Position numbers and translations under genes: made by a program
NCBI RefSeq assembly: GCF_900142205.1
Contig: NZ_FRAA01000006.1
Location: 62,001-126,000 of the forward strand
Length of the DNA: 64,000 bases
Direction: 5' to 3'
Source: Reichenbachiella agariperforans
GTDB lineage: Bacteria > Bacteroidota > Bacteroidia > Cytophagales > Cyclobacteriaceae
The notes under the pieces: generated by a model
Told to the model about the DNA's origin: nothing
The model's database searches: none
What the model saw: only the letters and a program-made list of their open reading frames with translations
Shown here: positions 45,221 to 53,022 of the stretch, piece by piece
How positions within the stretch are numbered: the stretch's first letter is position 1
Layout of the letters: each line of letters opens with the position of its first letter

Positions 45221-46612
45221 TTAATCTTTGTTGCCAATTTCGAAGCTATTGATATAACCGATTGGGTCTTTGCCGTCATAGCTGATGCCATCGATGAAGT
45301 CCGTGGTGGCAGGTTTGTAGCCATCTGTTTCGGGGATTTCTTCTTCAGTCAAGTAGCCCTCCTTGAGGAGGAGTTGTGCGGCTTGATTCCAGATGTCAGG
45401 CCTGTAGATGTCTTGGATCGTTTCGGAGTACCAGTTGGCAGGTTTTGATTCTGGAATCTGTCCCCATCTTCTCATTTGTGTCAAGAACCACGTTCCGTCA
45501 GAGTAGTATGGATAGGTGGCGTGGTATCTAAAGAAGACGTTGAAATCAGGCATAGAGCGTTTGTCTCCTTTTTCGAATTCAAACGTGCCCGTCATAGAGT
45601 TGGCGATCACGACCGAGTCAGCACCGACATACTCAGGCATGGATAAGATACCCACAGCCTCGGGTCTGTTCCCTGGTGTGTCGAGCCATTTGCCAGCTCT
45701 GATCAGTGCTTTGGTCACAGCGATGGCAGTATTCGGATACTTTTCGGTGAACTCTTTGGTCATCACGAACACTTTTTCTGGGTTGTTTTTCCAGATGTCT
45801 AGGTTGGTGGTGACAGGCACGCCGATTCCTTTGAATACTGCCTGTTGGTTCCACGGTTCGCCTACACAGTAGCCGTAGATGGTGCCTGCCTCGAGTGTAG
45901 CTGGCATCTGCGGTGGAGGTGTTACCGATAGCAATACGTCTGCATCTACCTGTCCTTGAATGTTGTCGGCAGTATAGTAGCCGGGCTTGATACCTGCAGC
46001 GGCCAACCAGTAGCGAATCTCATAATTGTGCGTCGATACGGGGAATACCATACCCATTTTGAAGGCTTTCCCATCCTTTTTGTATTCATCGATGACGGGA
46101 GCCAGAGCATCCGCTTTGATCGGGTGAATGGGTTTTCCATCTGCATCGGCAGGGACATTGGCTTTCATTTTGGACCAGACATCATTGGATACTGTGATGC
46201 CGTTCCCGTTGAGATCCATCGAAAATGCTGTGACTAACTCTGCCTGACGGCCAAATCCAGCGCCTGCTGCGATGGGTTGACCAGCTAGCATATGTGAGCC
46301 ATCTAACTGCCCGTCAATGACTCTGTCGAGTACATTTTTCCAGTTGGACTGTGCCTCGATCGTTACGAATAGTCCTTCATCTTCGAAATAGCCTAGTTCT
46401 TTGGCGATGGCCAATGGTGCCATGTCAGTGAGTTTGATAAAACCAAAGGTGAGTTCTGGCTTTTCTATGTCCAGCTGTACAGTTTGTGTGGTAGCGTCTG
46501 AGAATTGCTCAGTAGTCGGTTCAGTTTTTTTGCTTCCGCATTGACTCAGTAAGAACATGAGTGCCCCGAATGCACTGAGTCTAATGAAGAAGTTGTTGTA
46601 TAGATTTTTCAT
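45221..46612 (-). CDS. nrtA: Nitrate-binding protein of ABC transporter (NrtA/CmpA family)
   Basis: A 463-residue periplasmic binding lipoprotein. The signal peptide ends FLLSQC, a lipobox, with mature cysteine near residue 25 and an acidic/threonine linker. The fold opens with [23 protein letters not shown], the NrtA/CmpA beginning, and has the binding-site region [14 protein letters not shown] and [14 protein letters not shown] with the usual tryptophan. The C-terminal part aligns with the long NrtA class (about 440 residues), not the shorter sulfonate-binding SsuA. Bicarbonate (CmpA) cannot be excluded by sequence alone; the nitrate context decides. It follows the porin by 20 bp. Confidence 0.87.
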   Translation of the reverse strand: MKNLYNNFFIRLSAFGALMFLLSQCGSKKTEPTTEQFSDATTQTVQLDIEKPELTFGFIKLTDMAPLAIAKELGYFEDEGLFVTIEAQSNWKNVLDRVIDGQLDGSHMLAGQPIAAGAGFGRQAELVTAFSMDLNGNGITVSNDVWSKMKANVPADADGKPIHPIKADALAPVIDEYKKDGKAFKMGMVFPVSTHNYEIRYWLAAAGIKPGYYTADNIQGQVDADVLLSVTPPPQMPATLEAGTIYGYCVGEPWNQQAVFKGIGVPVTTNLDIWKNNPEKVFVMTKEFTEKYPNTAIAVTKALIRAGKWLDTPGNRPEAVGILSMPEYVGADSVVIANSMTGTFEFEKGDKRSMPDFNVFFRYHATYPYYSDGTWFLTQMRRWGQIPESKPANWYSETIQDIYRPDIWNQAAQLLLKEGYLTEEEIPETDGYKPATTDFIDGISYDGKDPIGYINSFEIGNKD

Positions 46613-46632
46613 GGTATGTCAGTTGTGATATG

Positions 46633-47910
46633 TTATATGAATTTTGGTTTGAAAATGAGTTGAACCCAAGCCCAGTTATTGATAGAAGCGGTTTCAGAGG
46701 TGATGCCTTTGACGGTTTCCATAGAGTCGGTGGCAAACATTTGCGAGTATCCAACTTTGAGCGTGCCTGATGCACCAAGTTTTCGAACGTAGACGAGATC
46801 GACTTCTGTGCCGAGTCCTTTATCTATAGTCGCTCCTGCTCCGTCCATCACGTCAGCAGCAGTGAGGAAGTAGTGCAAGTGTCCGAGTAGTGCGCCTTTC
46901 CCAACTTTGAATTTGGTCTTTAAGTAGATGTCTTGTAGTCCGCCGAGGTGGCCGTTGCCTACGTAGAAGTAGTCCATAAAACCGTATAGTGCGTGGTTGG
47001 TGCCGAATAGTGGAGCGAATGCTGTTGCTTTTTCGCTACTGGTATCTTGCCCTGATAAATAGTCATAGCCTATCGTCAATGGTGTGATTGATGTTTTGGC
47101 TGTACCAGATAGGGAGAACATGTAAGCACTGAGGTCGCTTAGTCCCATTTTTCCGCCTTGATAGAATCCTTCTGCATTCAAGGTGAGGCCACCTAGTTTT
47201 TTCATCCCCATTAGTCCGTATGACTGTCTGTTGGCAACAGAATCTTCCAGTCCGTACTGACGAGCGTCGTTGATGAGGTAAAGCGAGAGACTTGCTGCGC
47301 TGAATTTCTTATTGAGGTAGGCATACTCCATGTGCTTGTAGTTACCTGTAGCGTGGTAGGGACCATTGCCTGTGAATGATGGGTAATAAGTCCCCGTTAG
47401 TCGTACAGGTTCACCTCCAGTAGTTGGGTTTTGGTTGAATGCTCCACCTACGTGGATTTTGAGACCAAGCGTGTCTTCGTACATGAACAGGAGTGCGTCA
47501 TGTCTTAACCCTTGCATGGCCCACTCTAATCCTCCGAACATTCGCTGGTTGTCGTAGGAGATGATCTGGCGTCCCATTTTCATGGATAGATTGGAGGTCA
47601 TGTAGTAGCGTGCCCAGGCCTGAGAGATACCAAAGGATCCGCTGTAGTCTTTGTCTACGATCCCGTCCTCTCCCCACATCCGAACGTCCTGTAGGTCGAC
47701 TTGTACTTCGAGATCTTCCATTTTGTAGTTGGCATATAGTCTTGTTCTTTGTTCTATGAAGAAGGCCGGGTCTTGCGATTCTAGGATGGGTCGTTTAAAT
47801 CCATTTCTGTATTCTCCTCTAACGTTGACTTCTCCAGAAAGGGAGAATTGAGCCTTAGCAGAAAAGCAACTGATGACCAGTGCTGTGATGATGAGGTATG
47901 CGTTTTTCAT
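46633..47910 (-). CDS. Alginate-export/porin-like outer-membrane channel
   Basis: A 425-residue outer-membrane barrel: signal peptide MKNAYLIITALVISCFSAKAQ, then repeated strands such as FSLSGEVNVRGEYRNGFKRP, RLYANYKMEDLEVQVDLQDVRMWGE and MKMGRQIISYDNQRMFGG, which recall the alginate-export family (PF13372) of Bacteroidota porins. The last residues LIFKPKFI end in an aromatic strand signal. As first gene of the uptake operon it probably lets nitrate cross the outer membrane (inference). A TAAGTA-N4-TACGTA dyad is 44 bp upstream. Confidence 0.78.
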   Translation of the reverse strand: MKNAYLIITALVISCFSAKAQFSLSGEVNVRGEYRNGFKRPILESQDPAFFIEQRTRLYANYKMEDLEVQVDLQDVRMWGEDGIVDKDYSGSFGISQAWARYYMTSNLSMKMGRQIISYDNQRMFGGLEWAMQGLRHDALLFMYEDTLGLKIHVGGAFNQNPTTGGEPVRLTGTYYPSFTGNGPYHATGNYKHMEYAYLNKKFSAASLSLYLINDARQYGLEDSVANRQSYGLMGMKKLGGLTLNAEGFYQGGKMGLSDLSAYMFSLSGTAKTSITPLTIGYDYLSGQDTSSEKATAFAPLFGTNHALYGFMDYFYVGNGHLGGLQDIYLKTKFKVGKGALLGHLHYFLTAADVMDGAGATIDKGLGTEVDLVYVRKLGASGTLKVGYSQMFATDSMETVKGITSETASINNWAWVQLIFKPKFI

Positions 47911-47953
47911 ATTGGTTATGGTAATTTTCGTTTTGACTAAATTTTAACTGAAC

Positions 47954-47969
47954 TAAGTATTAATACGTA
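47954..47969. promoter_or_regulatory. TAAGTA-N4-TACGTA dyad upstream of the porin-nrt operon
   Basis: TAAGTATTAATACGTA differs from the perfect dyad by one base. Its near edge is 44 bp before the porin start, a typical activator position for a Crp/Fnr protein (inference). Confidence 0.6.
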
Positions 47970-48191
47970 TTGTTTTTACTTGCTATGCAGCAAACATAGA
48001 CTGAGAGTTTTCGCTGGGAAATGGGATATGACAGCCTAGAAAATATTTTTTATCCATGAAATGACATGCTATAAATCATTTATTTAAGAAAAATCGTCAA
48101 ATAGAGCAAACTGGTTACATTTCGCTTCAAAATCTGAAGATTACGTAGAATTTGGATTTTTGAGGCTGTATTTTCTAGAATTTCGCATAAG

Positions 48192-48207
48192 TAAGTAGTG
48201 ATACGTA
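48192..48207. promoter_or_regulatory. TAAGTA-N4-TACGTA dyad upstream of the MCP-like fragment
   Basis: TAAGTAGTGATACGTA ends 8 bp before the ATG at 48216, the same close placement seen at 50305 and 51075. One base differs from the perfect dyad, in the same place as the 47954 copy. Confidence 0.55.
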
Positions 48208-48215
48208 GATAAAAT

Positions 48216-48749
48216 ATGACGATTAAAGAGCATTTAGGTACGGTGATCAAGAGCATGAGTGACTTCTCTAGACAGACAAATATGGTTGCTATCAATGCTG
48301 CGATTCACGCAGGTAGGTTGGGAGGATCCGAAGGAGCTCCGTTCAGGGTTTTGGCAGGAGAGATACAAAATATGAGTGCACGATCGATCGATAAACTAGA
48401 GGAGCTGGATCGATTGGTTCATGATATCGGAGAGATGTCTGGCTTGATCAATTGTGCGGGACGTTAGAGGATGTTGTTGATGAAACTGCTCAATGCGCAA
48501 CTGATGGAGAACGAAAAGATGACCAGAGAAACGATCACTGCTTTTGAGGGTAACATTAAAGTCATTAGAAACTCGCGAATCAATTCAGCGCAATGTTTGC
48601 CAGTGTTGGATCGAGTGGATGCGTTGTGGCGTGACATGTTGGTTAGCTTGTCCGATCGCTCTGCTGAAATGTTGGCGAATCAGGTGGATAAGCTGATTGA
48701 TCAAATTAATAAATTATTGTCCTACTACGAGGCGTTTTCTGGACAATAA
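48216..48749 (+). pseudogene. Methyl-accepting-chemotaxis-like signalling core interrupted by an in-frame TAG
   Basis: One continuous frame of 177 codons is broken by a single TAG at 48465-48467. The first part (83 codons) has an MCP signalling-tip-like segment, NMVAINAAIHAGRLGG..., in which the usual E of NAAIEAARAGE is H, followed by FRVLAGEIQNMS. The second part (from ATG 48471) is helical, ending with a coil (VDKLIDQINKLLSYYEAF). No sensor or membrane segment is present. Two separate small proteins are possible, but the unbroken frame favours a nonsense mutation or sequencing error. A dyad lies just upstream and a terminator at 48751, so it belongs to the nitrogen island. Confidence 0.6.
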
Positions 48750-48750
48750 A

Positions 48751-48779
48751 AAGGCCACTAGTCTTCTACCAGTGGCCTT
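48751..48779. terminator. Bidirectional terminator between the MCP-like and narK2 remnants
   Basis: Arms AAGGCCACT (48751-48759) and AGTGGCCTT (48771-48779) lie between convergent genes. A plus-strand A-run before it gives a T-run for the minus-strand gene. Confidence 0.8.
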
Positions 48780-48798
48780 GAATTTGAATAAGTAAAAT

Positions 48799-50296
48799 TT
48801 AGTTTTTTGTTCTGTCAAAATCGGTGGACAACTGTGGTACTGCTTTGTCGGTCATCTTTTGAATCACACGGTGCATCCAGATTAGGCAGATCGCTGACAG
48901 TGCGAGCATCAGTATCCAACAACTCGACCAGAGTCCGGTCCATTCTAGCAGATAGCCAAAGATGATGGGACAGCAGAACCCACCGAGACCACCTAGTACC
49001 CCGACCATACCGCCGACTACCCCGACCTCATCAGGGAAGTAGTCCGGGATGTGCTTGTAGACCGCTGCTTTGCCTATTCCCCAGATAGACCCTAGCAGTA
49101 TCGCTAGGCTGGCAAATATCCAAACGTTAGCCTGAAAGTAGATGTGTGTTTTTCCTTCGGCGAGTAATTCTTTTTTGGCAATCTTATCGCCTACTTGTAC
49201 GATAGGTTCCTGCCATGTTTCTTTTACAGGCCAAAAGTGAAATTCTTTCTCGGCATCTTTTAGTTTGTTTGTTTTTTTTTCTAGGTCATAGGTTTGTCCA
49301 TCTATGGCTATGGACTGGCTGGATACTGCTGTGATGGTGCCGGATTTTTTAGCAGGAACACCTTTCCCTGTGGAGTAGATATCCATTTTGGGAAGTAGCA
49401 ATGCTAGAGAGAGTATAAGTGTCCCGCCGAGTACACGATACATGATCGTACGTGCGCCGAATTTGTCAGAAAGCCATCCGCCAAAGGCTCGAATAATACC
49501 AGAAGGAAGACTAAAACAGGAAGCCAAAAAACCAGCCATAGCCAGGTCAAAGCCATAGACATTGGTATAATAGGGGACTAGCCAGCCAGCAAAAGATACA
49601 AAGCATCCGAAAACCAAAAAGTAGTATAAGCCAAATCTCTAAACACGGATGCTTTTGAGTGGTCGTAACAGTTCTCCGACGGATTTGGGATCAGTATTTG
49701 GTTTCTTACCTCGTCGTGGAGAGGAAAAATATGATTGCCATGATGATAAGACCCGCAGCGTATAGCTGGGGCATCACTCTCCATCCTTCTAGGTTAGTTT
49801 TGTCATCGGTGAGGTAGTCTAGGATGTTAAGGCCAACCATCGTAGTGACCGCTGCGCCTGCATTTCCTGCTCCGAATATGCCTAGTGCGGTTCCTTACTT
49901 TTCTTTTGGAAACCAAACCGAGCTATACGCAATACCAATTGCGAAACTAGTACCTGCGAGACCAAAGCCTAAACTGCATAGTGCATAAGACCAAAAATCG
50001 TCAGCATAGGATAGTGAGAATAATGGGACGGCACAAATGAGTAGAAGTGTTGTGAATACGGGTTTGCCACCGAATTTATCTGTGAGTATGCCGGCAGGAA
50101 GTCTGAAAATTGCGCCTGTTAATACTGGGATGCCTATTAACCATCCGATTTGTATTGCAGTCCAGTCGAATAGTTGATTGTCAACAAGGAATGTAACCAA
50201 GATACCATTGAGAAGCCAGGCGGCAAAACAAAAAGTAAAGGCCAGCGTGTTTAGAAAAAGTGTTTTGTTCGCTTGAGTGGATTGAAATTGTGACAT
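48799..50296 (-). pseudogene. narK: Second nitrate/nitrite MFS transporter, broken by three lesions
   Basis: From ATG 50296 the first 133 residues (KTLFLNTLAFTFCFAAWLLN, FRLPAGILTDKFGG) are a normal NarK N-terminus. A TAA at 49895-49897 replaces a sense codon within FPKEK-GTALGIFGAGNAGA. The same frame continues to a frameshift near 49706-49712, and the next frame meets a TAG at 49639-49641 in RV-RFGLYYFLVFG, where NarK normally has Trp. The rest is intact to 48799, including a soluble insertion between spans 7 and 8 (GKGVPAKKSGT to KTHIYFQANVW). Intact, it would encode about 498 residues. Two lesions look like simple transitions (CAA to TAA, TGG to TAG). A preserved dyad sits 8 bp upstream. 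Confidence 0.85.
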
Positions 50297-50304
50297 TTAA
50301 TATA

Positions 50305-50320
50305 TACGTATTATTACGTG
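50305..50320. promoter_or_regulatory. TACGTA-N4-TACGTG dyad upstream of narK2
   Basis: TACGTATTATTACGTG has one mismatch at the last base and ends 8 bp from the narK2 start. It is intact although the gene is broken, suggesting recent decay. Confidence 0.6.
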
Positions 50321-50355
50321 CAAATTAAATGCGTAATAGCTTTATGTAACATGTT

Positions 50356-51063
50356 TTAGCTATCCAAGAAGAAGTTATGTTCTGATATTTCTTTTCGTAG
50401 CTGGTCTAAGTCTATGATGCCAAGCCTTTTACCGCTTGCTCTTAGCAGGTTCTCCTTTTTGAGGCTGGAGATTACACGTATGACTTGTTCATCAGTAGTT
50501 CCTGCAAAATCTGCTATTTCTTTTCTAGAAAGCTGAATATTTAAGTAGTCGTTGCTCTGCCCGAATTTTCTATATATATATAGGAATGCATCAATAACTT
50601 TCTCCCTTACAGTCATTTGAGCAAATTTTCTGACTTTAGTTTCACTTCGATTGAGTTCTTCAGCATAGAACATCATAAAGTCGTAGGTCAGGTTGGGTAG
50701 CTTGTGGAGCATGTCCTGTAGCACGTCATTGGTAAAGTTGCAAAGGACCGTGTCCTCTAGTGCTACTGCATTGATCTGATAGGATTGACCAATACCAAAG
50801 CCTCTATGGCCGATGATTTCTCCGTCTTTGGCGAAGCGAACAATCTGCTCACGCCCCTGAAAGCCTGTTTTAGCTACTTTTACCTTGCCATTGTAAACAA
50901 AGTACAGCCCGTGTACAGGAGCTCCTTCCAAGATAAACTGCTGTCCTTTTTTGCACTGTATAGTATGTTTTTGGGCAAGGTAATCTTCTATCCCTTCTCC
51001 ATAGCTATTCCTTTTAATAATACAATCTAGGTTTTGGCACGTTTTACATGGTTCGTTCTTCAT
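50356..51063 (-). CDS. Crp/Fnr-family regulator with FNR-like cysteines
   Basis: A 235-residue transcription regulator read from ATG 51063 (a GTG one codon earlier is possible). The cyclic-nucleotide-type beta domain spans about 25-145, and the winged helix ends the chain with LSRKEIADFAGTTDEQVIRVIS. Cys6, Cys9 and Cys14 (CKTCQNLDC) and Cys108 (ALEDTVLCNF) correspond to the four [4Fe-4S] ligands of E. coli FNR (20, 23, 29, 122): Cys9-Cys108 is 99 residues apart, as is FNR Cys23-Cys122. The recognition helix keeps Glu and Arg but not the Ser of FNR's ETISR, so its site should differ from TTGAT. A TACGTA-N4-TACGTA dyad 11 bp upstream suggests self-regulation. Confidence 0.88.
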   Translation of the reverse strand: MKNEPCKTCQNLDCIIKRNSYGEGIEDYLAQKHTIQCKKGQQFILEGAPVHGLYFVYNGKVKVAKTGFQGREQIVRFAKDGEIIGHRGFGIGQSYQINAVALEDTVLCNFTNDVLQDMLHKLPNLTYDFMMFYAEELNRSETKVRKFAQMTVREKVIDAFLYIYRKFGQSNDYLNIQLSRKEIADFAGTTDEQVIRVISSLKKENLLRASGKRLGIIDLDQLRKEISEHNFFLDS

Positions 51064-51066
51064 CAC

Positions 51067-51520
51067 TATTTAATTACGTATAACTACGTACAAATTAATA
51101 TAAATACTGAGTCATCTGCAACTCTCTCGAACAAATGAGTAGAATATATTGCAGGAAATTACAAGGTCTCAGCCCAGAAAACATCCTGCAAAGTGTGATA
51201 GATTAAAGCAAAGGCCGTTTTTTAAGAAATTCGTTCATGCGTGAAAAATGATAGATAAGAGACTGACTTTATGAGATGTGACATTTACGGCTTGGTCTAC
51301 TAATACTAAAGGGGTGGAAGAGCAAAAATACGCACTATGTGGTATTGCTACTTTAAATAAAATCGTAGAATTTTGTGAATAGACGTGCTTAACGGGGCGT
51401 CTCAGCAGTATTTGATTCGACTAATATACCTAATACGTGGTGTTGACTTAGGCTATAAATAGGTAGTCTTTTGAACCATGAATTATTGTGATTTTAATCT
51501 TTAACCAGAATCAATGCATT
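51067..51520. other. Intergenic region between the regulator and the 51521 small gene
   Basis: This 454-bp region has the regulator's dyad at its left end, a lone half-site TACGTG at 51434-51439 and otherwise AT-rich sequence. No protein longer than about 40 codons, RNA gene or repeat was recognised. Confidence 0.5.
51075..51090. promoter_or_regulatory. TACGTA-N4-TACGTA dyad upstream of the FNR-like regulator
   Basis: TACGTATAACTACGTA is a perfect dyad 11 bp from the regulator start, pointing to autoregulation; the position overlaps the likely transcription or translation start. Confidence 0.65.
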
Positions 51521-51694
51521 ATGACTGTTCATAAAAAAGACCAAAGGAGTTACGGCAAGTTAATCTTGGTGCTAAGCATGTATATAATATTAATGGGAGT
51601 TCTAAAGTCGAATTTACTAGAAAAGCCAAAGAGTGCTATGGACAACCGTCTTACGGCATTGGATAGCAATTGGCAGACGGTAAGGTTTTGGTAG
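51521..51694 (+). CDS. Small single-span membrane protein, unknown
   Basis: A 57-residue frame from ATG 51521 with a basic N-terminus (MTVHKKDQRSYGK), one hydrophobic span (LILVLSMYIILMGVL) and a soluble tail ending DSNWQTVRFW. A strong terminator with its T-run on the same strand lies 73 bp downstream, which supports a transcript here. It may be read from the region divergent to the regulator. No family was recognised. Confidence 0.4.
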   Translation: MTVHKKDQRSYGKLILVLSMYIILMGVLKSNLLEKPKSAMDNRLTALDSNWQTVRFW

Positions 51695-51767
51695 TTCTCA
51701 TAGAGAAAGACAACCTTTTAACCTAACCGCCTATCTTAGTTTGAAGCACGAATGATAGGAGGTTTAT

Positions 51768-51795
51768 GCCTGACTCTGATGAGTCAGGCTTTTTT
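51768..51795 (+). terminator. Terminator after the 51521 small gene
   Basis: Perfect 9-bp arms GCCTGACTC (51768-51776) and GAGTCAGGC (51781-51789), a 4-nt loop and a T6 run on the plus strand. It also lies 12 bp past the recF stop on the other strand, where the T-run is absent but A-rich sequence gives some T. Confidence 0.85.
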
Positions 51796-51806
51796 GTGCT
51801 CAATTT

Positions 51807-52913
51807 TTAGGTCAATTCCGTCATCTGCCCAGCATCTATTTTGAATATTTTTAAGGCCTCAAATTTTTTTATGAGGAGATCCCTGGTTCGTTCTTCTCGT
51901 GCGTCGGTGATAAATATCTGACCAAACCTGTCTGAGGAAATGATATCTAGCAGTTTTTGAATTCGCTCATCATCCAGTTTATCAAATATGTCGTCTAGAA
52001 GAAGGATGGGGGTCAAATTCAGGTGGGCTTTGATAAATTCGAATTGTGCCAGTTTGAGTGAGATCAACGTAGATTTTTGTTGCCCTTGAGATCCAAATTT
52101 TTTGAGTGGCTTTCCGTTAATTTTTAGAATGAATTCATCACGGTGTGTGCCGACCAGTGTACGTAACATGATACGATCTTTGTCACGGCTCTCCATGAAG
52201 AGTTCTTTGAAATTTACTTCTAACGCCTTTGAACTATAGTCTATCGTGACATTTTCTTTTTGGTCGGCGAGTTCGTCATAGTTGTTTTGGAAATAGGGCT
52301 GATACTGTAGCAAGAAAGCTTTACGTTTTTCAGCGATCACTTTGCCAGCTTGGGTTAATACAGCGTCATAGTTGTCGAGTAGCGTCGCATTGAACTGCCT
52401 AGTCTCTTTGAACTGCTTTAGAGCAGCGTTCCGCTGTTTTAGATGGTGGTTGTATTTGATGAGTACTTGTAGGTACTCCGGGTCGTACTGTGAGATAATA
52501 CTGTCAAAGAACCGACGTCTCACCTCGTTGCTTTCACGGATCAGTTCATCATCGTTAGGCGCGATCATGACCACTGGATATTTGCCCATGTGCTGACTGA
52601 GCTTATCATATTCCTGTCCATCGACTTTAAAGGTTTTCTTCTCTTGAGCTTTTAGGCTACACTGTATTATGCTGGATTTGTTGTTGATTTTGAATTCCCC
52701 TTTGATGAGGAAGAAAGACTCTGCATGTCTTATGTTTTGACTATCTATGGTGTTGAAAGCGGACTTGGTCAACGATAAGTAGTAGATCGCGTCGAGAAGG
52801 TTGGTCTTTCCACTGCCATTGAGTCCGACGAAGCAATTGACATGTTCGCAAAAAACGGCCTCTTCTGCTAAATAGTTTTTAAAATTGCTGAGTTTAAGTG
52901 ATTGAAGAAACAT
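51807..52913 (-). CDS. recF: DNA replication and repair protein RecF
   Basis: A 368-residue ATPase of the SMC-like RecF family that helps load RecA at gaps. N-terminal LSNFKNYLAEEAVF is followed by Walker A GLNGSGKTNLLDAIYYLS near residue 30; the signature region KKFGSQGQQKSTLISLKLA and Walker B ILLLDDIFDKLDD are near the C-terminus. Length is typical. It is divergent from pdhA; the 109-bp spacer has an imperfect inverted repeat (GAAGTG...CACTTC, about 52927-52957). Confidence 0.96.
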   Translation of the reverse strand: MFLQSLKLSNFKNYLAEEAVFCEHVNCFVGLNGSGKTNLLDAIYYLSLTKSAFNTIDSQNIRHAESFFLIKGEFKINNKSSIIQCSLKAQEKKTFKVDGQEYDKLSQHMGKYPVVMIAPNDDELIRESNEVRRRFFDSIISQYDPEYLQVLIKYNHHLKQRNAALKQFKETRQFNATLLDNYDAVLTQAGKVIAEKRKAFLLQYQPYFQNNYDELADQKENVTIDYSSKALEVNFKELFMESRDKDRIMLRTLVGTHRDEFILKINGKPLKKFGSQGQQKSTLISLKLAQFEFIKAHLNLTPILLLDDIFDKLDDERIQKLLDIISSDRFGQIFITDAREERTRDLLIKKFEALKIFKIDAGQMTELT

Positions 52914-53022
52914 ATATTCTTTGCTGAAGTGACGAAAATAACTAATTTCGCACTTCGCTAACCTAGTGTTTAAGTCTAACCTTGAAAATATTGCGTGTTT
53001 ACGCTTTAAACCTTATTTAGAA

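Larger units (their letters stand above)
47911..48215. other. Divergent control region between the porin and MCP-like genes
   Basis: This 305-bp AT-rich region holds two copies of the nitrogen dyad (47954-47969 and 48192-48207) plus a lone TACGTA at 48142-48147. No small gene or RNA was recognised. Being shared by two divergent genes, it is the probable main switch of the uptake operon. Confidence 0.65.

Noticed and set aside
41276-47910. The ABC operon as a bicarbonate (CmpABCD) or sulfonate/taurine system
   Set aside because: The nitrate-box sensor, two NarK genes and ammonium channel around it favour nitrate; sequence of the binding protein alone does not decide.
48471-48749. The second MCP-like piece as an independent gene
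   Set aside because: It is in the same frame as the first piece, separated by one stop and one codon; treated as one broken frame, although two genes remain possible.
48799-49617. A separate 272-residue MFS gene
   Set aside because: It starts in the middle of the NarK fold without an ATG and continues a frame interrupted by TAG 49639; it is part of the narK2 pseudogene.
46960-52165. Single TACGTA words at 46960-46965 and 52160-52165 as further regulator sites
   Set aside because: They lie inside the porin and recF coding sequences and have no partner half-site at N4 spacing.
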